The notes under the pieces were generated by a model. It searched no databases. It was not told where the DNA came from and worked only from the letters and a program-made list of their open reading frames with translations. The translations under genes were made by a program, and so were the position numbers. This document shows positions 50,918-60,424 of a stretch of 64,000 nucleotides of DNA, one piece after another. Location: positions 312,501-376,500 of the forward strand of contig NZ_CP109067.1 in assembly GCF_035917335.1 (NCBI RefSeq), read 5' to 3'. Every line of letters begins with the position of its first letter. The stretch's first letter is position 1. Origin of the DNA: Micromonospora sp. NBC_01813. GTDB taxonomy: Bacteria; Actinomycetota; Actinomycetes; Mycobacteriales; Micromonosporaceae.

Positions 50918-52180
50918 ATGTCCCCTCGTGCCTGGGCGCTGCTGACGTTCGTGGTCCTGCTGGCGGCGATCGCCGTGGCGGCGGCCGTGCTGGTGCCGTG
51001 GCGGTCACCGCCGGTGCCCCGGGCCGAGCAACTGGCCGCGTTGCGGGACCTGCCCGTCGAGCAGGTGGAGCGTGGTCGTGCCCTGCGCGCCGCACTGCGA
51101 CCCGGCCGGTACGCGGCGCTGCTGACCGGGCTGGTGGTGGCGCTGCTGCTCGGGCTCACCCCGATCGGCGCCCGGCTCGTCGAGCTCGCCGGCCGGCCGT
51201 TCGGCGGCCACTGGGTGGCTCAGGCGCTGCTCGGCGGCCTGCTGGTGGTGCTGCTCGCCGACCTGTTGACGCTTCCGTTCGCGGCCTGGCGCCACCGCGT
51301 GCTCACCGAGTACGGGCTGGCGACCCAGGGCTGGGGCGGCTGGGCCGCCGATCTGGCCAAGTCGTACGCGGTCGGCGCGGTGATCGCCGCGGTGGCGTTG
51401 CTGGGCTTCTACACGACGACCAGGCTCGCGCCACGCTGGTGGTGGGCGGTGGGTGCGGTCGGCGCCGCGACCCTGGTGGTGCTGCTGTCGTTCATCCTGC
51501 CGGTGCTGGTGGAGCCGGTGTTCAACAGGTTCACCCCGATGCCGGCCGGTCCGCTGCGCGGCGAGCTGATGGCGTTGGCCGACCGCGACGGCGTCCCGGT
51601 GCGTGACGTGCTGGTCGCGGACGCGTCCCGCCGGACCACGGCGGTCAACGCCTATGTGTCCGGGTTCGGGCCGACCCGGCGGATCGTCGTCTACGACACG
51701 CTGCTGCGCGAGGCGCCACCGGTCGAGGTGGCCGCCGTCGTCGCCCACGAGTTGGGGCACGCCAAGGACCGGGACGTGCTCACCGGCACCGTGCTCGGTG
51801 CGCTCGGTGCCGCCACGGCGGTGGTCGGGCTCTACCTGCTCGGTGGGGTGGCGCCGCTGGTGCGGGCCGCAGGGGCCGCCGGTATCGCCGAGCCGCGCGC
51901 GGTGGCCCTGCTGCTCGCGGTCGTCACCGTCGTCGGGTTGCTGGCGACCCCGGCGCAGGCGCTGGTGTCGCGGCGCATCGAGCAGCGCGCCGACGCCCAC
52001 GCGTTGGCACTGCACGGTGATCCAGCGGCGTACGAGGCGGTGCACCGCAGGTTGTCGGCGATCAACCTGGCCGATCCGGATCCGCCGCGGTGGGAGTACC
52101 TCTACTCGGCCACCCACCCGTCGACGGTGGAGCGGATCGCGGCGGCCCGGGCCCACTCCGCCGGTCGAGGCGGGCGATGA
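50918..52180 (+). CDS. M48-family membrane metallopeptidase
   Basis: A 420-residue protease of the Ste24/HtpX type. It has several hydrophobic helices (about 5-25, 65-85, 100-120, 150-170, 180-200), then the zinc site VVAHELGHAKDRDVL with HELGH. Two more helices and RRIEQRADAHALALHGDP with the third zinc ligand Glu follow. It lies in the membrane and should cleave membrane proteins, perhaps with a quality-control role. The start is GTG or ATG at 50918 (MSPRAWALLTFVV). Its stop overlaps the pimB start (ATGA), so both are coupled, which is notable for a membrane protease and a lipid glycosyltransferase. Confidence 0.9.
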   Translation: MSPRAWALLTFVVLLAAIAVAAAVLVPWRSPPVPRAEQLAALRDLPVEQVERGRALRAALRPGRYAALLTGLVVALLLGLTPIGARLVELAGRPFGGHWVAQALLGGLLVVLLADLLTLPFAAWRHRVLTEYGLATQGWGGWAADLAKSYAVGAVIAAVALLGFYTTTRLAPRWWWAVGAVGAATLVVLLSFILPVLVEPVFNRFTPMPAGPLRGELMALADRDGVPVRDVLVADASRRTTAVNAYVSGFGPTRRIVVYDTLLREAPPVEVAAVVAHELGHAKDRDVLTGTVLGALGAATAVVGLYLLGGVAPLVRAAGAAGIAEPRAVALLLAVVTVVGLLATPAQALVSRRIEQRADAHALALHGDPAAYEAVHRRLSAINLADPDPPRWEYLYSATHPSTVERIAAARAHSAGRGGR

Positions 52181-53301
52181 ACCGCACCCTGCTGGTCACC
52201 AACGACTTCCCGCCCCGCCCCGGCGGTATCCAGGCGTTCGTCCACAATCTGGCGGTACGCCAACCGGAGCAGAGCATCGTCGTCTATGCCTCCAGTCACG
52301 ACGGTGCGGCCCGCTTCGACGCCGAGCAGCCGTTCGAGGTGATCCGTAACCCGACGGGCATGCTGCTGCCCACGGCGGCGGTGGCCCGGGAGACCGCGGC
52401 GCTGGCCCGCGCCCGGGGATGCGACACCGTCTGGTTCGGCGCGGCGGCCCCACTCGGGCTGCTCGGTGCCGGTCTGCGTCGCCGGGCCGGGATCACCCGG
52501 GTGGTGGCCCAGACCCACGGGCACGAGGTCGGGTGGGCGGCGCTGCCTGCGGCCAGGTCGCTGCTGCGGCGGATCGCCCGGTCTGCCGACGTGGTCACCT
52601 ACCTGGGGGAGTACACCCGGGTGCGACTCGACCGGGCGGTGCACGGCCTCACCCAGTTGCGCCGGCTCGCCCCCGGGGTCGACACCGACGCCTACCACCC
52701 AGGGGTCGACGGCAGCGAGGTGCGGCGGCGTCATGGGCTGTCGGATCGCCCGGTGGTCGTCTGTGTGTCCCGGCTGGTGCCCCGCAAAGGTCAGGACACC
52801 CTGATCCGGGTGTGGTCGCAGGTGCGCCGACGGGTGCCGGGCGCGGCGCTGCTCATCGTCGGCGGCGGCCCGTACCGCGACCAGTTGGGTCGGCTCGCCC
52901 AGCGGGCCGGGGTGGCCGACGACGTGGTCTTCACCGGGGCCGTCGAATGGGCGGAGCTGCCCGCGCACTACGCCGCCGGCGACGTGTACGCGATGCCGTG
53001 CCGCACCCGGCGTGGTGGTCTCGACGTCGAAGGGCTCGGCATCGTCTACCTGGAAGGCTCGGCCACCGGCCGGCCGGTGGTGGCCGGCGACTCCGGCGGG
53101 GCACCGGACGCGGTCCGCGACGGCGAGACCGGGTACGTGGTCGACGGACGCGACCCGCGGCAGCTCGCCGACCGGCTGATCGAGCTGCTGACCGACCGGG
53201 AGCTCGCCCAACGGATGGGTGCCGCCGGCCGGGCCTGGGCCCAGAGCGAATGGCGCTGGGACACCCAGGCTCAGCGGATGGCCTCGCTGCTTGCGGGCTG
53301 A
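52177..53301 (+). CDS. pimB: GT4 mannosyltransferase of phosphatidylinositol mannoside synthesis (PimB-like)
   Basis: A 374-residue GT-B enzyme. The N-terminal VTNDFPPRPGGIQAFVHNLA is the PimB/PimB' signature, followed by VAQTHGHEVGW and the C-terminal donor domain: VSRLVPRKGQDTLIRVW, LLIVGGGPYRDQL and EGLGIVYLEGSATGRPVVAG. PimB' adds the second mannose to PIM1 from GDP-mannose on the cytoplasmic face of the membrane. The position beside the exonuclease/UvrC-like gene and fadD is shared with M. tuberculosis Rv2188c as I recall. The start overlaps the M48 gene. Confidence 0.9.
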   Translation: MNRTLLVTNDFPPRPGGIQAFVHNLAVRQPEQSIVVYASSHDGAARFDAEQPFEVIRNPTGMLLPTAAVARETAALARARGCDTVWFGAAAPLGLLGAGLRRRAGITRVVAQTHGHEVGWAALPAARSLLRRIARSADVVTYLGEYTRVRLDRAVHGLTQLRRLAPGVDTDAYHPGVDGSEVRRRHGLSDRPVVVCVSRLVPRKGQDTLIRVWSQVRRRVPGAALLIVGGGPYRDQLGRLAQRAGVADDVVFTGAVEWAELPAHYAAGDVYAMPCRTRRGGLDVEGLGIVYLEGSATGRPVVAGDSGGAPDAVRDGETGYVVDGRDPRQLADRLIELLTDRELAQRMGAAGRAWAQSEWRWDTQAQRMASLLAG

Positions 53302-53306
53302 GCGGG

Positions 53307-55088
53307 TCAGCCGAGCCGGTCGGTGATGCCCGTGGCCGGGCCGGGACGGCCGAAGTGCCAGCCCTGGGCGGCGTCGCAGCCGATCGCCCGTAGCCGCTCC
53401 GCCTGCCCGGCGGTCTCCACTCCTTCGGCGGTGACGGTCAGCCGTAGCGTGTGCGCCAGGTTGACCAGGGTGAGCAGGATGCTCTCGTCGGTGCCGTTGG
53501 TGCTCGCCGGCGTGCGTAGCCCCTCGACGAACTTGCCGGCCAGCTTCAGCTCCTGCACCGGCAGGGAACGCAGGTAGGACAGGTTGGAGTAGCCGGTGCC
53601 GAAGTCGTCGATCGCGATGCGTACCCCGAGATCGGCAAGCTCGCGCAGGGTCCGTACCGGGCCGTCGGCGGTGCTCATCAGGGTGCTTTCGGTGATCTCC
53701 AATTGCAGCCGGCCTGCCGGTAGCCGGGTGTCGGCGAGCACCTCGTTGACGTACTGCACCAGGCCCGAGTCGTTGACCTGTCGGACCGCCAGGTTGACGC
53801 TGACAAAGGGCGCGTTCGGGCTGCGGTCCAGCCAACGGCGGGCTTCCCGGCAGGCCTCGGCCAGCACCCACGAGCCGAGTCGGATGATCAGGCCGGAGTC
53901 CTCGGCCAGGGAGATGAACCGGTCGGGTCCGAGTACCCCCAGCGTCGGGTGCCGCCAGCGGACGAGGGCTTCCACCCCGAGCAGCGCGCCGCCGGCCAGC
54001 GAGACCAACGGCTGGTAGTCGAGGAAGAACTCGCCCCGGTCGAGCGCGGCCGGCATCGCCGCGGACAGCGCGTACCGGGCGAGCAGTTGTTCGTTGCGCA
54101 CCGGGTCGAACAACGCCCACCGGCCCTTGCCCGCCGATTTCGCCCAGTGCAGGGTCACGTCCGCCGCGCGCATGACATCGCTCGGCGTCGTGCCGGCCAC
54201 CAGCCGTTCCACGATGCCGATGCTGGCGGTGACGGTGAGCTCGTGGCCGTCGACGATCGCCGGTTCGTTGATCGCGGCGAGCGCCGCGTCGGCGACCTTG
54301 AGGACGTCGTCGGTGCAGGTGGTGTCGGCCACCAGGATCACGAACTCGTCGCCACCGAGGCGGGCGACCAGATGTTCGCCGACTCCACGGCGCAGCCGTT
54401 CGGCGACCGACACCAGCAGCAGGTCACCGATGTGGTGCCCGAGGGTGTCGTTGACCACCTTGAACCCGTCGAGGTCGACGAAGCAGACACCGAGCCGGCG
54501 GTGTGCCGGGTCGTCGGCGGCGAAGACCGCGTCCAGCCGTTGGGTGAACAGACTGCGGTTGGGCAGGTCGGTCAGCGGGTCGTGGGCGGCGCGGTGCCGG
54601 TAGCGGGCCTCGCTCTCGCGTAGCGCGATCTCGGCCTGCTCCCGGGCGACCAGGGCGGCCCGGCGGATGGTCTCCTGTTCGTCCAGGGTGCGGTCGCGCA
54701 GGGCGCGCGTGTAGCCGGTCGCGATCCCGCCGAGCAGCCGCGCCATCCGATCGGGAGTGTCGGGGTCGTCGATGTCCAGGTCGCGCGGCAGTCGCAGGTC
54801 GAGCACCTCGATGGTGCGTCCGAGGGCCTCCGCCGAGGCGATGTGGGCGGCGACCAGTTCCGCGCCGATCTGGTGGCCGACCCGGACTCCGAAGGGTTCG
54901 GCGCGTAGCGCGGTCGCCAGTCGCACGGTCAGCCCAGCGAGGAACTCCTCCAGTTGGGCGTGGGTCATCGGCAGGTAGCTGGTCCCGGTGACCGCCTTGG
55001 CCCAGGCCCGGGCGACCGCGTTGACGCCCGGCAGCCGGCCGCTGCGGACCGCCGGAGGGTCCTCCGTGGAATCGGACTGCTCAGTCAC
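53307..55088 (-). CDS. GGDEF-EAL cyclic-di-GMP enzyme
   Basis: A 593-residue protein. The N-terminal helical region (about 20-160) has the actinobacterial segment SYLPMTHAQLEEFLAG, then the GGDEF domain (about 165-325) with DPLTDLPNRSLF and an intact ARLGGDEFVIL. The EAL domain (about 335-590) has GVEALVRWRHPTLG, SVNLAVRQV, LEITESTLM and DDFGTGYSNLSYL, so metal and catalytic residues are retained. The KID motif is changed to KLA and no RxxD inhibitory site precedes GGDEF. Both synthesis and hydrolysis are possible. The GTG start overlaps the methyltransferase stop by 8 bases. Confidence 0.92.
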   Translation of the reverse strand: MTEQSDSTEDPPAVRSGRLPGVNAVARAWAKAVTGTSYLPMTHAQLEEFLAGLTVRLATALRAEPFGVRVGHQIGAELVAAHIASAEALGRTIEVLDLRLPRDLDIDDPDTPDRMARLLGGIATGYTRALRDRTLDEQETIRRAALVAREQAEIALRESEARYRHRAAHDPLTDLPNRSLFTQRLDAVFAADDPAHRRLGVCFVDLDGFKVVNDTLGHHIGDLLLVSVAERLRRGVGEHLVARLGGDEFVILVADTTCTDDVLKVADAALAAINEPAIVDGHELTVTASIGIVERLVAGTTPSDVMRAADVTLHWAKSAGKGRWALFDPVRNEQLLARYALSAAMPAALDRGEFFLDYQPLVSLAGGALLGVEALVRWRHPTLGVLGPDRFISLAEDSGLIIRLGSWVLAEACREARRWLDRSPNAPFVSVNLAVRQVNDSGLVQYVNEVLADTRLPAGRLQLEITESTLMSTADGPVRTLRELADLGVRIAIDDFGTGYSNLSYLRSLPVQELKLAGKFVEGLRTPASTNGTDESILLTLVNLAHTLRLTVTAEGVETAGQAERLRAIGCDAAQGWHFGRPGPATGITDRLG

Positions 55089-55890
55089 CGAGTCGGCCTA
55101 CCCCGCCCATGAAGACGGCCCGTTCCGCGTCGTCGGCTGCTTCGGGGGTCTCCGGGCGCCACTGGGGGACCCACACGACGCCTGGGTCGACCAGCTGGAA
55201 TCCGGCGAACAGGTTGGTCAGCGCGGCCCTGGAACGGATGCTGAGGGGGCTGTCGGTGCGTTGGTAGATCTCGTCGGCCTCGTGCCGCTCCTCCTCGCTG
55301 CGGCCGTCGTCGCTGGCCTGGGAGAGGACCAGATAGCTGCCGGGCGCGACCGCGTCGCGCAGGGTGGCGAGGATGCCGGCGGGGTCGTCCGAGTCGGGCA
55401 CGAAGTGCAGTACGGCGACGACCATCACCGCGATCGGCTGGTCGAAGTCGAGCAACGCGCGCACTCCTGGATCGTGCAGGATCCGTTCGGGGTTACGCAG
55501 GTCCTCGTGCAGGATCGTGGTCCGGTCGTTGCCGGCGAGGATTTCCCGGCTGTGCGCGACGGCGACCGGGTCGAGGTCGACGTAGGCGACCCTCGATTCC
55601 GGCGCCAGCTGCTGCGCGATCTCGTGCACATTGCCGACGGTCGGAATCCCCGAGCCGATGTCGAGGAACTGCCGGACGCCCGAGTCGACCAGAAATTGCA
55701 CGGCCCGCCGAAGGAAGGCCCGGTTGGCCTGGGCCATCAATGGCGCTTCCGGAACGGCGGTGATCATCGCCTGGGCGGCAGCCCGGTCCACGGCGAAGTT
55801 GTGGGAACCACCGAGGTAGTAGTCGTACATGCGGGCGACGCTGGGTCGCTCGACGTCGATGTTCTCCGGAGCCCAATGCGGCCGATCCAT
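55081..55890 (-). CDS. SAM-dependent methyltransferase (DUF574 / PF04672 type)
   Basis: A 269-residue actinobacterial methyltransferase. The hallmark RPSVARMYDYYLGGSHNFAV is followed by motif I FLDIGSGIPTVGNVHEI, RVAYVDLDPVAVAHS, IAVMVVAVLHFVPDSDDPAG and YLVLSQAS. This family occurs in many copies in actinomycetes with unknown substrates. It is the first gene of a pair with the GGDEF-EAL gene (8-base overlap), so a link to c-di-GMP signalling is plausible from context alone. The promoter must lie in the 172-base gap upstream. Confidence 0.88.
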   Translation of the reverse strand: MDRPHWAPENIDVERPSVARMYDYYLGGSHNFAVDRAAAQAMITAVPEAPLMAQANRAFLRRAVQFLVDSGVRQFLDIGSGIPTVGNVHEIAQQLAPESRVAYVDLDPVAVAHSREILAGNDRTTILHEDLRNPERILHDPGVRALLDFDQPIAVMVVAVLHFVPDSDDPAGILATLRDAVAPGSYLVLSQASDDGRSEEERHEADEIYQRTDSPLSIRSRAALTNLFAGFQLVDPGVVWVPQWRPETPEAADDAERAVFMGGVGRLGD

Positions 55891-56062
55891 ATTTGCCCCT
55901 TTTGTCCCTTAATCCGGCGTTTGGTGCCTGGCTGGTAGCGGTAGTAATTCTGCCCGCTCCGTGCCCCGGCATCCAGACCGCCCGAACTGCGACGATCCCA
56001 CCGCCGATCAAGGACCCGGTGAACGTGGGCCGGCCCACCCGTCGCCGGCACCACGTACCGAG

Positions 56063-56731
56063 TCAGAACTTCGGCGCGTCCGGAGCCTCCAGCAGCCCCA
56101 ACCGCAGCGCGGTCATCAACGCCTGGGCCCGGTTCGCCGCGCCGAGCTTCTCGTACAACTTGGAGATGTGGGTCTTCGCCGTCGACTCGCTGACGAACAG
56201 TTGCTTGGCGATGCCCGCCACGCTCATCCCGTCGGCGAGCAGGCGAAGCACCTGGCCCTCGCGCGGCGACAGTTGCGGGCCGGACGGCGCGAGTCGACGC
56301 TTCATCGCCTCGGCCAGGTCAGCCGCGGTGAATGCGCTCGGGGACGAGGCGGCGTGGCGGGCCGCTGCGACGACCTCGTCGGCCGGCGCGGTCTTCGGCA
56401 CGAATGCGCTGGCTCCGGCCTCCAACGCGCCGAACAACTGGTCGTCTCCGGCGTACATGGTGAGCACCACGATGCCCATCGTGGAACTCGACTTGCGCAG
56501 GGCCCGGGTCGCTTCGAGGCCGCTGCCGTCGGGCAGCCGTAGATCCATGATCACGACATCGGGTTGCAGGGCGCCGGCCTGGCGTACGCCCTCTGCCGCT
56601 GTTGCGGCCTCACCGACGACCTCGAACTGCCGGTCCCGCTCGAATGCGTGCCGCAGGCCCTTGCGGATGAGGTCGTGATCATCGACAAGCAGGACCTTGG
56701 TCCGGGTGGTCGGTGTGGGGCTGGTGGTCAT
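56063..56731 (-). CDS. NarL/LuxR-family response regulator
   Basis: A 222-residue regulator. The receiver domain (about 12-130) has VLLVDDHDLIRKGL with the acidic pair, VVIMDLRLPDGSG with the phosphoacceptor Asp, VVLTMY and the Lys in FVPKTAPADEV. A LuxR helix-turn-helix follows (about 155-215): LSPREGQVLRLLADGMSVAG and SESTAKTHISKLYEKLG. It is 7 bases downstream of the histidine kinase and forms a two-component system with it. Targets are unknown; the flanking fadD and methyltransferase genes are candidates. Confidence 0.93.
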   Translation of the reverse strand: MTTSPTPTTRTKVLLVDDHDLIRKGLRHAFERDRQFEVVGEAATAAEGVRQAGALQPDVVIMDLRLPDGSGLEATRALRKSSSTMGIVVLTMYAGDDQLFGALEAGASAFVPKTAPADEVVAAARHAASSPSAFTAADLAEAMKRRLAPSGPQLSPREGQVLRLLADGMSVAGIAKQLFVSESTAKTHISKLYEKLGAANRAQALMTALRLGLLEAPDAPKF

Positions 56732-56738
56732 GCTGTGG

Positions 56739-58436
56739 CTACTCCCCTTCTGATGCTGTCACGCTATCGCGCACGCTATCGCGCCGGGGCGAGGTTCCGA
56801 GCACCACTGCCACGGTCGTTCCGCTCGGGTGTCGTGGCCTGATCTCCAACCGGCCCCGGATACGTTCCGCTCTCTCCGCCATGATCGCAAGACCGTAGCG
56901 GCCGTCCGGACGCTGGTCAGCGATCCCCTGACCGTCATCCGACACTTCTATTTGCGCGAAGGGGGGGTCTATGTCACAGGTGACCCAGAGATTCGCCGCC
57001 CCGGCGTGCTTGCGCGCATTGGTAATCGCCTCCTGGGCGATGCGCAGCAACTCCGCCTCGGTCGCCGCAGGCAGCCGGGCACCCGACTCGTCCAGTGACA
57101 GGTGCACCCGTAGCCGGCCGGACGAGCCGACCGTGCGCGCGTACTCGGCGATCGCCGCCGCCAGCCCACCGTGCCGGTCGACCTCGCTGCGCAGCTCGAA
57201 CAGGCTCAGTCGCAGCTCAGTGATCACCCGGGTGACCTCGCCGCGCAGCGTACGCAGGTCCTCGGCGGTCTCCTCGGCTCCCTCCGGCAGCGTGGCCAGG
57301 GCGTTGTCGATGCCGTAGCCGACCATCACCAGCTCCTGGGCGACTCCGTCGTGGATCTCCCGGGCGAGTCGTTGCCGCTCCTCGTTGGTGGCCAGCGACC
57401 GGACCTCGTCGAAGAGCAGCGCCGCCTCCAGCCGCAGCGCCGCCGGCCGGGTGAACGCGGTGATCCGGGCCACCACCGGCGCCGGGTAGGCGTTGGCGCT
57501 GTCGGTCTCCAGGATCACCAACCCGACCGTACGGACGCCGGCGACCAGCGGGACCACCAGCGCCGACACGTCGCCGCCGGGGTGCGACCGGGCCTGTGAC
57601 CGGGCGGCGGTCTGCGGCAGTTGGCTGGCCCACGCGTCGGCGATGGCCGAATCGGCGTCCAGCGTGGTCTCCCAGTCCACCCGCTCCAAACCGGCCTGGG
57701 CGAGGACCACCAGCCGGCCGCCGCCGCTGCCGGAGAGCACCGCCGTGCGCCCGGTCGGGGCCACCGTACGCAACTCCTCGATCAGGTGCTCGGAGATGCT
57801 GCCGGGGTCCAGGGTGGCACCGGGCAACTGGCGGGCGACACTGCGCAGTTGGGTGAGCAGCCGGGTCGCCTCCGCGTACGGGGCCGGCTTGCCGTCGCCC
57901 CGGGCCTGCATCACCTGGTGCAGGGTGCCGGCGGCCAGGATGCCCAGGCTGGCCAGGATCAGCCACTGCGCGCAGACGGCCACATAGCCGAGCTGGGTGA
58001 TCTGCCGTTCGCCGTTGATCGTGGTCACCAGCCCGCCGACGACCAGCGTGGTCGCCACCACCGCGAGCAGCGCGGTGGCCTCGCGGGTACGCCGTTGCAG
58101 CACCGACACGGTCAACGGCACCGACAGGTACGGCAGCATCGCCGACGCGCCCAGGCCGGCACCGATCGCGCCGCGGACGTTCGCGGCGGCGGCCACCTCG
58201 CTCGTCGCCAGCCCGATGATGATCACCTCGGCGAACCGACCGACCGGGGCGACGACCGGATGACGTGGCGCCAGGATCGCGGGGACGCCGGCGACCGCCA
58301 GCAACGCCACCCAGCGCAACTCGCCCACGTCCCGGGTGGTGATCAGAGTCAGCACCGCGACGAGCGCGAGCATGACCAGACGTGCCACCGCGGCGAGTGG
58401 CTGCGGGCGGGGCACGTCGGATGTCGATGCGGACAC
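56739..58436 (-). CDS. sensor histidine kinase (HisKA_3 / NarX-like) with membrane and GAF domains
   Basis: A 565-residue kinase. The N-terminal half has about five hydrophobic helices (20-180), followed by a GAF-like domain (about 200-345, TAVLSGSGGGRLVVLAQ). The HisKA_3 phosphoacceptor box RQRLAREIHDGVAQELVMVG follows at about 360, then the ATPase domain with LLRIAQEAITNARKHAGA (N box), DDGQGI (G1) and GRYGLAIMAERAERIRG (G2). The stimulus is unknown. It is followed by the response regulator after 7 bases and starts 14 bases after the fadD gene ends, so all three may be cotranscribed. Confidence 0.92.
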   Translation of the reverse strand: MSASTSDVPRPQPLAAVARLVMLALVAVLTLITTRDVGELRWVALLAVAGVPAILAPRHPVVAPVGRFAEVIIIGLATSEVAAAANVRGAIGAGLGASAMLPYLSVPLTVSVLQRRTREATALLAVVATTLVVGGLVTTINGERQITQLGYVAVCAQWLILASLGILAAGTLHQVMQARGDGKPAPYAEATRLLTQLRSVARQLPGATLDPGSISEHLIEELRTVAPTGRTAVLSGSGGGRLVVLAQAGLERVDWETTLDADSAIADAWASQLPQTAARSQARSHPGGDVSALVVPLVAGVRTVGLVILETDSANAYPAPVVARITAFTRPAALRLEAALLFDEVRSLATNEERQRLAREIHDGVAQELVMVGYGIDNALATLPEGAEETAEDLRTLRGEVTRVITELRLSLFELRSEVDRHGGLAAAIAEYARTVGSSGRLRVHLSLDESGARLPAATEAELLRIAQEAITNARKHAGAANLWVTCDIDPPFAQIEVSDDGQGIADQRPDGRYGLAIMAERAERIRGRLEIRPRHPSGTTVAVVLGTSPRRDSVRDSVTASEGE

Positions 58437-58450
58437 GTGACGGATGGTAG

Positions 58451-60247
58451 TCAGCTCCCGTAGATCTTGGTGATCTCGGCCTCGTGATTGTCATGGACCA
58501 CGGCCCGTTTCACCTTCAGCGAAGGGGTCAACTCGCCGGTCGCCTCGGTGAAGTCCCGGCCCAGGATGCGGAACTGCCGGATCGACTCGGCGGACGAGAC
58601 GGCCCGGTTGGCCTCGTCGACGGCAAGTTGGATCTCGGCCCGCAGCGTCGGCTCGTCGCACAGCTGCGCCACGGTCTGCCCGGCCGGGTGGCCGTTGCGC
58701 TCCAGCCAGCCTGGCCAGGCCTCTTCGTCGATGGTGATCAGCGCGGCGATGAACGGCCGGCGGTCGCCGACCACCACGCACTGGCTGACCAGCGGGTGGG
58801 CGCGCAGCCGATCCTCCAGCATCGCCGGCGCGACGTTCTTGCCGCCCGCGGTGACGATCAGTTCCTTCTTCCGGCCGGTGATGGTCAGGAATCCGTCGCT
58901 GTCGAGTTGGCCGAGGTCCCCGGTGCGGAACCAGCCGTCGTCGGTGAGTACCTCGGCGGTCTGCTGTGGGCTGTTCCAGTAGCCCTGGAAGACCAGATCA
59001 CCGGAGACGAGGATCTCGCCGTCGTCGGCGATGCGTACGCTCACCCCGGGCAGCGGCCGGCCGACGGTGCCGATCCGGATGGCGTGCTGCAGGTTCACCG
59101 AGACGGCCGGGGAGGTCTCGGTCAGCCCGTACCCCTCGTAGACGGTGACCCCGACGCCGCGGAAGAAGTGCGCCAGCCTGGCCCCCAACGGCGCGCCACC
59201 GGAGATCGCGGTGCGGCACCGGCCGCCGAGCGCGGCCCGCAGCTTGCGGTAGACCAGCCGGTCGAACAGGGCGTGCTGGGCGCGCAGCGCGAGTCCCGGT
59301 CCGCCGGGGGCGTCGAGGGCTTCGCTGTACGCGACCGCGGTCCGGTCCGCCCGGTCGAAGATCGCGCCCTTGCCGTCGCCGTGCGCCCGTTGTTTGGCCG
59401 CGTTGTAGACCTTCTCGAACACCCGGGGGACCGACAGGACGAACGTCGGTCGGGTCTGGGCCAGGTCGGCGACCAGGTTCTTCGGGTCGGCGGCGTGCGT
59501 CATGGTGGCCCGGGCGTGCACAGCGCCGATCTGGATCAGCCGGGCGAACGAGTGGGCCAGCGGCAGGAACAGCAGGGTCGACGCGCCCTCGTGGAACAGG
59601 TTCGGCAGTCCCGGTACGGCGTTGGCGATGTCCGCGTACATGTTGCGGTGGGTGAGGACGCAGCCCTTCGGTCGCCCGGTGGTGCCGCTGGTGTAGATGA
59701 TCGTGGCGGTGTCTGTGGCGCGCAGGTCGTGCCGGCGCTGGTCGACCTGCGCCGCGTCGACCGTCGTGCCGCGTCCGGTGATCTCGTCGACGCCGCCGGT
59801 GTCCAACTGCCAGACCTCCCGCAGCGCGGGCAGCTGGTCGCGTACCGACGCCAGGGTGATGGCGTGTGCGTTGGTCTCGAGTACGCAGGCGACCGCGCCG
59901 GAGTCGGCGAGGATCCAGGCGACCTGATCGGCGCTGGACGTCTCGTAGATCGGGACGGTGACGGCACCCACCGACCAGATGGCGTAGTCCAGCAGGGTCC
60001 ACTCGTACCGGGTCTTGCTCATCAGCCCGACCCGGTCCCCGGCTCCGACGCCGGCACCGATCAGGCCCCGGGCCACGGACACCACCTCGTCGCGGAACTG
60101 CCGGCAGGTGACCTCCACCTGGCCGGCCAGTCCCGGCCGGGTGAACTGGACCGCGTCCGGAGCCGCCTCGGCGTTGTCCCAGACAGGATCGGTCAGCGTG
60201 GCCGCGTCACCGACAGTGACCACCGGTGGTACGGAGAACTCGCGCAC
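58451..60247 (-). CDS. fadD: long-chain fatty acid-CoA ligase
   Basis: A 598-residue AMP-forming acyl-CoA synthetase. The ATP motif is IIYTSGTTGRPKGCVLTHRN, and VYEGYGLTETSPAVSVN is the A5 signature. GWFRTGDLGQLDSDGFL and the linker GRKKELIVTAGGKNVAP follow, with a C-terminal LTPSLKVKRAVVHDN catalytic Lys region. It activates long fatty acids for degradation or lipid synthesis and resembles the mycobacterial FadD15, also near pimB. I prefer the GTG at 60247 because GAGGG lies seven bases upstream; a GTG two codons earlier is possible. It is divergent from the SRPBCC gene. Confidence 0.93.
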   Translation of the reverse strand: MREFSVPPVVTVGDAATLTDPVWDNAEAAPDAVQFTRPGLAGQVEVTCRQFRDEVVSVARGLIGAGVGAGDRVGLMSKTRYEWTLLDYAIWSVGAVTVPIYETSSADQVAWILADSGAVACVLETNAHAITLASVRDQLPALREVWQLDTGGVDEITGRGTTVDAAQVDQRRHDLRATDTATIIYTSGTTGRPKGCVLTHRNMYADIANAVPGLPNLFHEGASTLLFLPLAHSFARLIQIGAVHARATMTHAADPKNLVADLAQTRPTFVLSVPRVFEKVYNAAKQRAHGDGKGAIFDRADRTAVAYSEALDAPGGPGLALRAQHALFDRLVYRKLRAALGGRCRTAISGGAPLGARLAHFFRGVGVTVYEGYGLTETSPAVSVNLQHAIRIGTVGRPLPGVSVRIADDGEILVSGDLVFQGYWNSPQQTAEVLTDDGWFRTGDLGQLDSDGFLTITGRKKELIVTAGGKNVAPAMLEDRLRAHPLVSQCVVVGDRRPFIAALITIDEEAWPGWLERNGHPAGQTVAQLCDEPTLRAEIQLAVDEANRAVSSAESIRQFRILGRDFTEATGELTPSLKVKRAVVHDNHEAEITKIYGS

Positions 60248-60424
60248 CTGCACTCCCTCGCGCTCGCGGGCTGAGCTGTGCCGGTACCCAGGGGTGGGAC
60301 GTCCGGCTACCCGCAACCTACCGGGCGGCCGATGACCTGCGCGGTCAGCCCGTCGCCCGGGCCGATGACGACCGTTACCGGGCGCTGGCTTGATCTTGCC
60401 CTGGTACCGGGTAGCCTGCCCCAC

